A stretch of DNA of 64,000 bases from Streptomyces adelaidensis (GCF_016598475.1 NZ_JAEMUX010000037.1:1-64000); one strand, 5' to 3'. Positions 1-7,498 are shown, counted from the first letter of the stretch. Notes: generated by a model from the sequence alone, not told the origin. A program made the numbers and translations.

Positions 1-430
1 AGGCGTAGAGGACGCTCGCGGCGGCCTCCTTCAGACACGGGTTGCCGAAGGTGCGCTCGTACGCGACGCGCCTGCCCTGCCAGACACCCTGGACGGTGAC
101 GACGACGGGGTCGTACTGCTTGTTGCACATCACCCCGGTTCTGCCGGCCAGCGCGTCGAGGTCCCCGCCGCTGCTCCGGAGTTCGGCACAGGCCTCGGCG
201 GGCGCCGGGTGCGTGCCGGACGGCTTCGGCGCGCAGGTCAGGGTGACCGCGCGCGCGGGGGTGACGGTGGCCGCGCTCTCACCGTGGCCCGTGGTCAGGA
301 CCAGGGCCGAGGGGGCGTAGAGCCCGGACGTCGTGGGCTCGGGGGCGGCGACCGCGGAACCCGTGAGGGGTCCGCAGACAGCGGTGGCCGTCAGGGTGAG
401 AGTCGCTGCCCAACGCGCGGTGTTCGGCAT
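1..430 (-). CDS. Subtilisin inhibitor (SSI family), 3' end outside window
   Basis: Secreted serine-protease inhibitor of the Streptomyces subtilisin inhibitor family; 143 codons are visible and only the last residues lie outside the window. Residues 1-29 form a signal peptide ending in AVAA. The mature part has the family motif LYAPSALVLT, four cysteines placed as in the two SSI disulfides, and GVWQGRRVAYERTF near the C-terminus. Aligning VMCNKQYDPV with the classical reactive loop (VMCPMVYDPV in SSI) puts Lys at P1 and Gln at P1', which predicts trypsin-like as well as subtilisin targets; this is inference from alignment. The ATG at 430 is preceded by GGAAGG. A near-match to the AdpA consensus lies about 170 bp upstream (599-608). 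SSI genes are known AdpA targets in some species. Confidence 0.93.
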   Translation of the reverse strand, partial: MPNTARWAATLTLTATAVCGPLTGSAVAAPEPTTSGLYAPSALVLTTGHGESAATVTPARAVTLTCAPKPSGTHPAPAEACAELRSSGGDLDALAGRTGVMCNKQYDPVVVTVQGVWQGRRVAYERTFGNPCLKEAAASVLYA

Positions 431-598
431 GGTGTGCATCCTTCCGCTCTGCTGGAGTCACCGGACGGCTTCGCCACATGTGTCGTGTATGCGAGACCCG
501 TCCGATCGGTGCCGTATCGGCGAGCGCGAGTCTGCCGGGTCCGAGGCCGGAACACACATCGACCCCACAGGTTTCGGTAACTTTTAGTATTCAATCAG

Positions 599-608
599 TG
601 GCGTGAAG
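599..608 (+). promoter_or_regulatory. Weak AdpA-like site and inverted repeat upstream of the SSI gene
   Basis: TGGCGTGAAG matches the AdpA consensus TGGCSNGWWY except for the last base. It overlaps the right arm of an inverted repeat, GTAACTT (577-583) and AAGTTAC (606-612). The rest of the gene-free stretch 431-750 shows no ORF I can support. Function is inferred only from the neighbouring SSI gene. Confidence 0.25.
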
Positions 609-750
609 TTACGGAATTCGACCAAGCAAACCCCGAATCTGAGCGGTTCTTGATCGTCCGGAGTTTGCAGATGGCCGGATCTCCACGGCTGAGCAATCGG
701 CCTGAAACATTCCGCTTCAGCCCTCGGAGGACCCGCCCGGCAGAGCCCCG

Positions 751-828
751 GGCACCCCCAGCCCGTCCGGCGTTTGAGGACAGGGCCGTTCAGGCCGACA
801 GCGGGGGTCTGGGGCGGCAGCCCCCAGG
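751..828. repeat. Dispersed Streptomyces intergenic repeat
   Basis: The stretch contains the string GCCCGTCCGGCGTTTGAGGA and later GCGGGGGTCTGGGGCGGCAG followed by CCCCCAGG. I recognise this as a family of short dispersed intergenic elements found in many Streptomyces genomes, ending in a hairpin-prone GGGGGTCTGGGG/CCCCCAG part. It lies just downstream of the gene ending at 893. Genome-wide copy number cannot be judged from one window. Confidence 0.65.
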
Positions 829-847
829 AACGGGATGGGACGGGTAA

Positions 848-882
848 GGGCGGCGGGGGCGAAAAAACCGTCCCCGCCGCCC
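848..882 (-). terminator. Strong GC hairpin after the ricin-domain gene
   Basis: A perfect 11-bp stem, GGGCGGCGGGG (848-858) with CCCCGCCGCCC (872-882), encloses a 13-nt loop containing six A/T. It starts 10 bp after the stop codon of the minus-strand gene, the usual position of a Streptomyces terminator; there is no classical U-tract. Confidence 0.7.
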
Positions 883-892
883 CAGTGACCCT

Positions 893-2737
893 CTACAGCC
901 CCAACCCCGACAAAAGCTCCGGAAGTTCGAGCGACGTCAGCGGCAGCACGGACTCGGCGCCCGTCCCTGACTCGGAGTCGGAGTCGGACCCCGTGGTCGT
1001 ACCGTCGCCGACCGACAGGATCGAGCCGCCCCGCTCGGCCTCCACGGAGGAACCAGGCACGGGGGAAGCCGTTTTCTTCGCCCCCGGCGACGGGGTCGCG
1101 TCGTCGACGCCCGCGCCCGGCTCGTCGGTGACGGGCTCGGTCTCGGGCGGGGGCACCTCGGAGCCCGAGACGGAGAAGGACTCGGGGCTGGCGGTCACGC
1201 CGTCGGTGAGCCACCGCTGCGCGTCGGAGTCGTCGCGGATCTTGACGACGACATCGGCCTTGGGCTCGGAGACGGTGGGGGCGACGGCGAGCCCCTCCCC
1301 CCACCGGGGCAGCAACTGGCCCCGCACGGTGAAGTCGTAGCGCACATCGTCCCCACGCCGGGAGTCCTCGTCCGCGCACGTGCCGAGAACGAGGACACCG
1401 GCGTCCACCTGGGAGTCGAGGCACAGTTCGGGGTCCGCGACACTGCGCAGCAGTCCGTCCTCCTCGTACGACCACTTCTGGGTCCAGTCGGAGGAGCACA
1501 CCGCGAGTTCGGTGGAGGCTCCCTTCTCGGCCTCACCGCCCTGGATGTCGAGGCACAGATCGGCGGCCTGGTTGCGCAGCCGGGTCTGCTGCGGTGCCGT
1601 GGGCTGCCCGGCCATGGCGGGCGGCGTCGGTGAGGCGGAGTCGGAGGTGGTGTTCCCGGGGCCGGTGTCCGGCGCCGTGGCCACTCCGCTGGAGGCCGCG
1701 GGAGCGGCGCCGCTGCCGTCGTCCGACAGCAGCGCGGCACCGAGGATGGCCGCGAGCAGCGCACCCGAGGAGACGCCGACGGTGAGCAGCGCCCTGGGAC
1801 TGCGCGCCGAGGAGGTGAGCCGGCGGCGCTGCGCGGGGATCTGGGAGAGCAGGCGGTGGCGACCGCCGTTGCCCGGACGTCTTGAGTTGCCCTTGTACGG
1901 CATGCGGCCGGGACGGGAGTCGAGATAGCGCCGGGCGCCCCAGCCGAGGGCGGCCTCGGCGATGACCCCGCCGAGACCGCCCTCGAAATGGCTGAGCTGC
2001 TCGGCGGCGTAACGGCAGTAGCGGCACTCCAGCAGATGCTGCTGGACATCCGGCAGCAGGGCGCCGCCGCGTCGAATCGGCACGTCGAGGAGCCGGTTGT
2101 AGAAGCGGCAATCCTTGGACGGCGCGAGTTCGCGATGCGCGCGGACGCAGCCCTCACGGAATTTGTCGCGCGCCTGTTCCAGCGTGGCCGCCGCGCTGTC
2201 CGTGTCCAGACCCAGCAGACCAGTGGGTATGGTTATCATTTCTGCTTCTACCTCGGTGTGCCACAGCAAGCACTGGGCGACCGCCGGGAGGGCCTGGAAA
2301 GAGCGCTCGACGAGCTTGCGATTTTCGGGCGTCATGGACTTCGCCGCCCGCATACCGCGGCCGCCTGCGGGTTTCCTCAGGTCCGGCAGCACACCGGACA
2401 CTCCTCCTTCGGCGGACCACTCCTTGACGGTGTCGCGCGCCGCGACCAGGAGCCGGGGCCGCAGGGCGACTCCGGATTCGCCCCGCATCAGCCCGTCGAG
2501 CACCCGGTGGAACGCGGTCGCGGCCACCATCGAGGCGACAGCGGACCCGGTGGCGAGGCAGATGACCGCATAGTCGTACGTCGGTTGCCAGTGACGCGCC
2601 ATCAACAGGGCGACCGGGTCGCCGGTGCCGCCGTCCGGCCAGCCCCTCAGCCGGGCGGCGAGAGTCTCGTCGGACTCGCCGGGGACCGGTCCGGGCGCGG
2701 GCGCATATGTGGGGCGGGGAGGGTGGGGGGTGTGCAC
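893..2737 (-). CDS. Membrane protein: sigma-factor-like N-terminus, anti-sigma-like zinc motif, ricin B-type lectin
   Basis: 614 aa from the GTG at 2737, chosen because GGAAGGAA sits just before it; earlier in-frame starts give an Arg-rich, low-complexity N-terminus. Residues ~24-85 resemble a sigma-70 region 2 helix bundle and ~140-200 a region 4-like helical segment, both diverged. His234-x3-Cys238-x2-Cys241 is the HxxxCxxC arrangement of zinc-binding anti-sigma domains. A single membrane helix lies at ~316-337, followed by a Thr/Ser/Pro linker, a ricin B-lectin-like domain at ~385-525 (QAADLCLDIQGG, WTQKWSY, DPELCLDS, DAQRWLT) and a Ser/Glu/Pro-rich tail. Topology suggests a cytoplasmic regulator-like half and an extracellular carbohydrate-binding half. 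Similar proteins are usually labelled RICIN or hydrolytic protein. Function unknown; transcription-factor activity is not shown. Confidence 0.8.
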   Translation of the reverse strand: MHTPHPPRPTYAPAPGPVPGESDETLAARLRGWPDGGTGDPVALLMARHWQPTYDYAVICLATGSAVASMVAATAFHRVLDGLMRGESGVALRPRLLVAARDTVKEWSAEGGVSGVLPDLRKPAGGRGMRAAKSMTPENRKLVERSFQALPAVAQCLLWHTEVEAEMITIPTGLLGLDTDSAAATLEQARDKFREGCVRAHRELAPSKDCRFYNRLLDVPIRRGGALLPDVQQHLLECRYCRYAAEQLSHFEGGLGGVIAEAALGWGARRYLDSRPGRMPYKGNSRRPGNGGRHRLLSQIPAQRRRLTSSARSPRALLTVGVSSGALLAAILGAALLSDDGSGAAPAASSGVATAPDTGPGNTTSDSASPTPPAMAGQPTAPQQTRLRNQAADLCLDIQGGEAEKGASTELAVCSSDWTQKWSYEEDGLLRSVADPELCLDSQVDAGVLVLGTCADEDSRRGDDVRYDFTVRGQLLPRWGEGLAVAPTVSEPKADVVVKIRDDSDAQRWLTDGVTASPESFSVSGSEVPPPETEPVTDEPGAGVDDATPSPGAKKTASPVPGSSVEAERGGSILSVGDGTTTGSDSDSESGTGAESVLPLTSLELPELLSGLGL

Positions 2738-3404
2738 AGAGCGGGTTCCTTCCAAGGCGCAAGATGGCACACGGAGTTGTGGCCGCCGAAAAGGGCCCTG
2801 GATTGGTGCGTACCTTTTTGGCGGGCGCCGGGAAAGCGGGTCGGAGGCCGAGCCGCACGATGACCGCCGACCTTGAGCCTTTTGGGCCCTTCGGCGACCG
2901 GAAAAGCCAAATGGCCTTTCTGGCCGGGCCATTGCCCATGCGCAGGAAGTTCACCCTTGCACAAGTTACTCATGGCTAACAAGGCACTTGGGCAACATCC
3001 GCATCACTAAAAGCAGGTCAGATGACCGGTACGAAGCCCTCCGCTTAGCAGAACGAAGCCTTCCGGTTCGCTGAAAATTCAAGCTTCCAAGCACCCCGTG
3101 TGAACCGTGCGCACTCCCCGGCGGCCCGCGCACGCTCCCGGTGCGGGTGTGGTTCGTTGTTCACTGAAAACGGCCGCCTCTGAAGGCCTCGCGCGAAACG
3201 GCGGCTCTCCCGCGCGAAACGGACCGCCGACCGTGTTCCTCCCGCCCTCGGTCGGCGGCCCCGGGGACGGCGGATCTCTCAGAGCACGTGTCCATGCGTC
3301 TGCGATCCCGGTCTCTCGCCATCCACGAGGGCAGCGCCGTGAAGGAGGTTGACCGGACGGTGACGCTCCCGCAGGGGAAGTGACCACGCCCGGTTCGGGC
3401 TGTG
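2738..3404. other. Gene-free stretch with an orphan hairpin
   Basis: No convincing gene across 667 bp. It holds the promoter of the ricin-domain gene (AT-richer around 2930-3090), a direct repeat of CGCGCGAAACGG near 3190-3220, and a 10-bp stem CCGCCGACCG (3224-3233)/CGGTCGGCGG (3249-3258) that could terminate the minus-strand gene ending at 3405. Confidence 0.5.
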
Positions 3405-4598
3405 TCAGGCCGGCTGCGCGGAGGAGCGCGGCACCGGGGTGAGGGCGGGGGCCAGGCTCTCGGGTGTGTGGGGGTAGGCGGCTGTCCGGTGCTGGAAGGA
3501 GAGGATCTTCGGGTTCTGGACGACGCCGTCGCGGATCTCGATGGCCTTTCTGACCGTGACGTCGGTGTCCCATGCCGTGGGGCCGCTCATGACCTTGCGC
3601 AGGTAGGGAAGGAGCGCCTCACTGTTTTCCCAGGTGGCGGAGTTCCACAGGTGGGACGGACTGTGGTCCACCGCGTAGTAGTGGCAGCCCGGCCCCACCG
3701 CGGGCATGGGCTCGCCGAAGGTGGTCGGACGGGCCCATTCGAAGCCCATGCCCTCGTCGCAGGCGACGTCGATGAAGAAGGTCCCCGGCCGGAACAGGGC
3801 GAGTTCCTCTTCGGTGACGAACGTGAGCGGCGCGTCGGTGTCCTGCAAGACGCAGTTGACGATGATGTCGAACCCGGCCAGGTACTCCGCCAGCGGCACG
3901 GAACCGGCCGCGGTGAATGCCCGCAGGCGCGACGGATCGTCCTCCTGGTGCTCGAAGTGACCCATCACGACCGAGGGCATCGGCGAGGCGACCGCTGCCG
4001 CGGCACGTTGGGTGAGCACCGTGACGTCGGAAACCCCCATGGCGCCCAGGCCCGTGACGGCTCCGCGCGCCGTGGCGCCGAAGCTGATGACCACGGCACG
4101 CAGACGCCGCCCGTAGCTGCCGGTCAGCCCGCCGAGCTGCAGGGCGTGCAGCACCGAGCAGTAGCCCGCGAGCTCGTTGTTCTTGTGGAACACATGGACG
4201 CTGAAGGCGCCCGTGGACGTCCAGTGGTTCATGGCCTCCCAGGCGATCAGGGTCAGCCGTTTGTCGATGGCGAGCTGGGTCAGCTTCTCGTCCTGCACGC
4301 AGTGCGGCCATCCCCACAGCACCTGGCCCTCACGTAGCGCGGCGACGTCCTCGTGCATGGGTTTGGGCAGCATCAGCACATCGCATTCGGCGAGGAGCTG
4401 CTCGCGCGAGCGCAGGCCCGCCACGAGCGGTCCGAGCGTGTCGTCGGCGACACCGAACCGTTCGCCGTAGCCCTGTTCGAGGAAGATCCTCTCGCGTACG
4501 TCCGGGGCGATCCGGTCGAGGTGAGCGGGGTGCAACGGCAGGCGGAACTCGTTCTCCTTGCGGGAGGAGGCGAGTACTCCGAGACTCATCAGGCTCAT
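3405..4598 (-). CDS. Alanine dehydrogenase / N5-(carboxyethyl)ornithine synthase-like enzyme
   Basis: 397 aa, cytosolic NAD(P)-dependent amino-acid dehydrogenase of the AlaDH/PNT fold. The N-terminal domain shows LMLPKPMHEDVAALREGQ and WGWPHCVQDEKLTQLAID, the counterparts of the AlaDH KEP and YLHLA segments; a Rossmann segment follows (VVISFGATARGAV), and the C-terminal half has FFIDVACDEGMGFEW and HYYAVDHSPSHLW. The WPHC variant and overall pattern fit N5-(carboxyethyl)ornithine synthase-like proteins, which join pyruvate to the ornithine side-chain amine, better than classical alanine dehydrogenase. The substrate is an inference. The start at 4598 has GAGGAAG 3-4 nt upstream; ATG 4589 is an alternative. 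It lies 65 bp after the small Cys-rich protein gene, probably in one operon. Confidence 0.75.
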   Translation of the reverse strand: MSLMSLGVLASSRKENEFRLPLHPAHLDRIAPDVRERIFLEQGYGERFGVADDTLGPLVAGLRSREQLLAECDVLMLPKPMHEDVAALREGQVLWGWPHCVQDEKLTQLAIDKRLTLIAWEAMNHWTSTGAFSVHVFHKNNELAGYCSVLHALQLGGLTGSYGRRLRAVVISFGATARGAVTGLGAMGVSDVTVLTQRAAAAVASPMPSVVMGHFEHQEDDPSRLRAFTAAGSVPLAEYLAGFDIIVNCVLQDTDAPLTFVTEEELALFRPGTFFIDVACDEGMGFEWARPTTFGEPMPAVGPGCHYYAVDHSPSHLWNSATWENSEALLPYLRKVMSGPTAWDTDVTVRKAIEIRDGVVQNPKILSFQHRTAAYPHTPESLAPALTPVPRSSAQPA

Positions 4599-4663
4599 AC
4601 GCTTCCTCATCATTTCGTTCGCTTCGCTCTTCGCGTGCTTGTTGTGGCTGCCCGATATCCGCC

Positions 4664-4936
4664 TCAGGAGCCGGCGGCCCCGTGCCTGCGGACCCGCTCG
4701 GCCAGCGGGAGGGGCGTTTCGTCCAGACCGTCGACCGACCCGCTCGCCATGCGTGCGCACGTCCCGTGGCAGGCGAGGAGCTGCTTGTCGTCGCGGTGGG
4801 AAACCACCACCGCCTCCGGTTCGGGTACGTTGCGGTAGTCGGTGCCGCAGATGAGGCAGGCCAGTCCGGAGAGCATCTCCGCGGTCGGTTCGGGACGGCC
4901 GCGACGGCGGCCGGAGATCGAGTCCTGTGAATACAT
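4664..4936 (-). CDS. Small Cys-rich (zinc-ribbon-like) hypothetical protein
   Basis: 90 aa from ATG 4936 (GAGGAT 12 nt upstream). It has Cys27-x2-Cys30 and Cys56-His57-x2-Cys60, a spacing typical of a zinc ribbon, with a basic N-terminus (GRRRGRPEP). No enzyme motif is visible and I cannot name a family. It precedes the alanine dehydrogenase/CEOS-like gene by 65 bp on the same strand, so the two are likely cotranscribed. Its promoter region carries three 20-bp tandem repeats ending 17 bp upstream of the start codon. It may be a regulator or partner of the dehydrogenase; this is speculation from position only. Confidence 0.65.
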   Translation of the reverse strand: MYSQDSISGRRRGRPEPTAEMLSGLACLICGTDYRNVPEPEAVVVSHRDDKQLLACHGTCARMASGSVDGLDETPLPLAERVRRHGAAGS

Positions 4937-4952
4937 GCGTCCCGCATCCTCT

Positions 4953-5012
4953 TGATCGGTGCAAAGCGGTGCTGATCGGTTCAGAGCAGTGCTGATCGGT
5001 ACAGGGCCGTGC
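4953..5012 (-). promoter_or_regulatory. Three tandem 20-bp repeats upstream of the Cys-rich protein gene
   Basis: Units at 4953-4972, 4973-4992 and 4993-5012 all begin TGATCGGT and end GTGC (consensus TGATCGGTnCArrGCnGTGC). Head-to-tail spacing is exactly 20 bp, close to two helical turns, as expected for cooperative binding of a repressor or activator. They lie 17-76 bp upstream of the start at 4936. Confidence 0.6.
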
Positions 5013-5032
5013 GCGAGACGCAAGAATGCCTC

Positions 5033-5061
5033 GCGGATGTCCCGGAAACCGGGACATCCGC
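5033..5061. promoter_or_regulatory. Perfect 13-bp inverted repeat in a divergent promoter region
   Basis: GCGGATGTCCCGG, a 3-nt AAA centre and CCGGGACATCCGC form a flawless palindrome. It lies between the divergent dehydrogenase and desaturase operons, next to the 20-bp repeats, and has no U-tract. A regulator-binding site is more likely than a terminator, though an RNA hairpin is possible. Confidence 0.5.
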
Positions 5062-5264
5062 TACCGCGCCGCGCGGGACCGGATACGGAAGACGGCGTGA
5101 CAGTGCGAGCCAGGAAACATGGTGCGGCTCGTTTCCGGCCGGATCCGATGTACGCCCGACCTGTGCCGTTGCCCGAGGGCGACGCCGAAACTGATGACGG
5201 CGTGCGAGGTGCGCTCGGTGCCGCAACCGTACTCCCCTCCGGACCCGGCACGTGCCGGATGCCT

Positions 5265-5412
5265 GACGCCCCGGAGCCGAGCCGCCGGGGCGTCACCGAG
5301 CCCTTCCCGGCTCAACCGGGAACATTTCCGGCGCACCGGACGTTGGGCCGAGTGGTGGTCGTTGAAGTTTGCGAACGTGGAAGCGCCCGCGGAGTTCTGG
5401 CAGCGGGCGTTT
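5265..5412 (+). other. Series of hairpins in the desaturase leader region
   Basis: Three further inverted repeats precede the desaturase gene: GACGCCCCGG (5265-5274)/CCGGGGCGTC (5285-5294), TTCCCGG (5304-5310)/CCGGGAA (5316-5322), and AAGCGCCCGC (5381-5390)/GCGGGCGTTT (5403-5412), the last followed by CGTCGTC. If transcription begins upstream, this would be a highly structured 5' leader; otherwise they are operators or old terminators. No coding sequence is supported between 4937 and 5567. Confidence 0.4.
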
Positions 5413-5567
5413 CGTCGTCTACGGGTTCCCTCCGACGGCCGGCGACCGACAGCCGCGGGATGGGGGCCTGCTCGCGCTGCGTTCACACCGATCCCCGACG
5501 GGTGCCACATCCGGCCCCCCGCCCCTCGCGCCGTGGGCAACGCCCCGTGCGCCCCGAAAGGAACTCC

Positions 5568-6665
5568 TTGACCACAGAGATCAGCGACCGGAGCACCGTC
5601 CCGGCACACCACACCGCGACGGGCGAAGCCCCGGCCGGCGGCCGGGGCAGCGACTACGCCGCGCTGTCCCGCGAGGTGAAGCAGAGCGGGCTGCTGAAAC
5701 GGCGCCCGGGCTACTACTCCGTCAAGGTCGGCGTGAACCTGCTTCTGCTGGCCGCCGGCTGGACCGCGTTCGCGCTGATCGGGCAGTCCTGGTGGCAGCT
5801 GGTGACCGCCGCCTTCCTCGCGGTGATGTTCACCCAGACCGGGTTCATAGGGCACGACGCGGGACACCACCAGATCGCCGCCTCCAAGCGCGTCAACAAC
5901 CTGCTCGGCCGCGTGCACGCCGACCTGCTGATCGGCCTCAGCTACGGCTGGTGGATCGCCAAGCACAACCGGCACCACTCCCACCCCAACCATGTCGACC
6001 GCGACCCCGACATCGCCGACGGCGCGATCGCCTTCACCCAGGACCACGCCCGCGTCCGCACCGGAGCGTACGCGTGGCTGGCGCGTCACCAGGCCTGGCT
6101 GTTCTTCCCGATGCTGCTCCTGGAAGGACTCGCCCTGCACGTCGCCGGCGTACGGGCGCTGCTCGACCGCACCGGCGCCGCGACCTCGCGGGCGACCAAG
6201 CTGGCCGAGGCGGGACTGTTGACGGCGCATCTCGTCGGCTATCTGGCCGCCCTGTTCCTGGTCCTGTCTCCCGTCCAGGCCGTGGTCTTCCTCCTCGTGC
6301 ACCAAGGGCTGTTCGGCCTGTACATGGGATGCTCGTTCGCCCCCAACCACAAGGGCATGGCCCTGTTCGCCAAGGACGACAAAGTCGATTTCCTGCGTCG
6401 GCAGGTACTGACGTCACGCAACATCCGCGGTCACCGACTCACCGACTTCGCACTCGGCGGGCTCAACTACCAGATCGAACACCACCTGTTCCCCTCCATG
6501 CCGCGGCCCAGCCTGCGCCATGCCCAGGAACTCGTGCGCGCGTACTGCGCCCGGCACGGCATCGCGTACCACCAGACCGGGCTCTTCGACTCCTACGCCC
6601 AGGTACTGCGGCACCTCCACGAGGTCGGCGGCCCGCTGCGCCTGCGCCCCGAACTGGAGTACTGA
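5568..6665 (+). CDS. Membrane fatty-acid desaturase
   Basis: 365 aa from TTG 5568, with AAAGGAA 7 nt upstream. An integral-membrane di-iron acyl desaturase that uses O2 and an electron donor to introduce a cis double bond into membrane lipid acyl chains. The three histidine boxes are all present: HDAGHH (H96-H101), HNRHH (H133-H137) and a distal QIEHHLFPSMPR (~315-326). Hydrophobic segments lie at ~53-72, 77-93, ~188-205 and ~225-260. The length fits DesA-type enzymes of actinobacteria. No reductase or ferredoxin gene is adjacent, so the electron donor is encoded elsewhere. It stands divergent to the dehydrogenase pair, with a structured 600-bp region between. Confidence 0.93.
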   Translation: MTTEISDRSTVPAHHTATGEAPAGGRGSDYAALSREVKQSGLLKRRPGYYSVKVGVNLLLLAAGWTAFALIGQSWWQLVTAAFLAVMFTQTGFIGHDAGHHQIAASKRVNNLLGRVHADLLIGLSYGWWIAKHNRHHSHPNHVDRDPDIADGAIAFTQDHARVRTGAYAWLARHQAWLFFPMLLLEGLALHVAGVRALLDRTGAATSRATKLAEAGLLTAHLVGYLAALFLVLSPVQAVVFLLVHQGLFGLYMGCSFAPNHKGMALFAKDDKVDFLRRQVLTSRNIRGHRLTDFALGGLNYQIEHHLFPSMPRPSLRHAQELVRAYCARHGIAYHQTGLFDSYAQVLRHLHEVGGPLRLRPELEY

Positions 6666-6728
6666 TCACTTCGCCGTCCGTGCCCTCTATGCCCTCTTGA
6701 ACCCTGCGGATGCTCATACGTCGCCCGC

Positions 6729-7106
6729 TCAGATCTGCCAGGACCGCAGCCGGTCCGCCGCGCCGTAGATGTCCGTCTTCCCGGAGAGCAGGTCGCGCGC
6801 GAGGTCCACCAGGGCCCCGTACGGCGGGTCGATGCCGACGCCGCTGACGAACATGTACGCCACGGCCGTCGCGCAGGCGAAGCGGGCGTTGGCGGCCGGC
6901 AGGGGCTTGAGCAGGGCGAGGGTGTGCAGCAGCGCGGCGGCCCGCCAGGCCGGGTCGGTGTCGACGCCGAGGCGCGGCGGATCGACGCGGTGCCGGGCCA
7001 CGGCGGCGACGAGTGCGGAGAAGTCGTTGATGGTGGGCTGCTCGGGCATGACCTCTTCGTGTCGCTGGAGCAGCCAGGGCACGTCGATGTGAATGACGGG
7101 AGCCAT
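6729..7106 (-). CDS. Doc/Fic-like toxin with a degenerate active-site motif
   Basis: 125 aa, the size of Doc-type Fic proteins, encoded 3 bp after an RHH antitoxin in the classical toxin-antitoxin order. Doc toxins phosphorylate EF-Tu using the motif HxFx(D/N)xNKR. Here the corresponding stretch is K67-PLPAANAR (67-75): the Asn and last Arg remain, but the catalytic His is Lys, the Phe is Leu and the KR pair is AR. The protein may be a non-catalytic relative, may act differently, or may have decayed. Fold assignment rests on the gene pair, the length, the helical pattern after the motif (FACATAVAYMFVSGVGID) and familiarity with Streptomyces Doc annotations. Confidence 0.75.
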   Translation of the reverse strand: MAPVIHIDVPWLLQRHEEVMPEQPTINDFSALVAAVARHRVDPPRLGVDTDPAWRAAALLHTLALLKPLPAANARFACATAVAYMFVSGVGIDPPYGALVDLARDLLSGKTDIYGAADRLRSWQI

Positions 7107-7109
7107 CGG

Positions 7110-7355
7110 TCAGACGGCCCGTCCTTCCACCTTCGCGGCGGGTTCGTCGTCCGGGAAGGCGGCGGCGAACTCGTCGGCGTGCGCGCTGAAGAACTGTCGG
7201 AACGCCTCCGCGCCCTCTTTCAGCGCCCGGTGTCGCACTATGTCGGCCGCGGCCGCCTCACGCACGAGCGCCTTCATCGACGTACCGCGCTCCTTGGCTA
7301 TCTGCCGCAGGTCCTCTAGCTCACGGTCGCTGAACTCCACATTCAGAGCTGGCAT
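7110..7355 (-). CDS. Ribbon-helix-helix antitoxin
   Basis: 81 aa. The N-terminal ALNVEFSDRELEDLRQIAKERG and following ALVREAAAADI form the beta-strand/two-helix pattern of RHH (Arc/CopG) DNA-binding proteins; the charged C-terminal half (ALKEGAEAFRQFFSAHADEF) would wrap the toxin. It lies immediately upstream of the Doc-like gene. A perfect palindrome 18 bp before its start codon is the probable autoregulatory operator. The start at ATG 7355 is the only one that keeps the full ribbon strand. Confidence 0.85.
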   Translation of the reverse strand: MPALNVEFSDRELEDLRQIAKERGTSMKALVREAAAADIVRHRALKEGAEAFRQFFSAHADEFAAAFPDDEPAAKVEGRAV

Positions 7356-7372
7356 GCGTCAACGGTACCGCG

Positions 7373-7386
7373 CGGGTACTTACCCG
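7373..7386 (-). promoter_or_regulatory. Palindromic operator of the toxin-antitoxin pair
   Basis: CGGGTACTTACCCG is a 14-bp palindrome (6-bp arms), next to a second GGTAC half-site at 7364-7368. It is 18 bp upstream of the antitoxin start. RHH antitoxins typically repress their own operon through such sites. Confidence 0.55.
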
Positions 7387-7498
7387 TAAATAGTCCCAGG
7401 TCACATGGCCTGCGATGCGGTACCGGCACCGCAAGGGCGCGGCCGACGTCCCGGGGGACATCGACCGCGCACGTTCGTACAAGGGACTCACGCGGGGC

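Noticed and set aside
279..594. Several 60-120-aa ORFs on both strands near the SSI gene
   Set aside because: They are shadows of the SSI coding strand in other frames, with Arg/Pro-rich composition typical of GC-rich antisense ORFs.
3289..3384. Small plus-strand ORF starting GTG-TCC-ATG-CGT and ending just before the dehydrogenase gene end
   Set aside because: 31 codons with no SD at a useful distance, no recognisable motif and no downstream gene on that strand for which it could be a leader.
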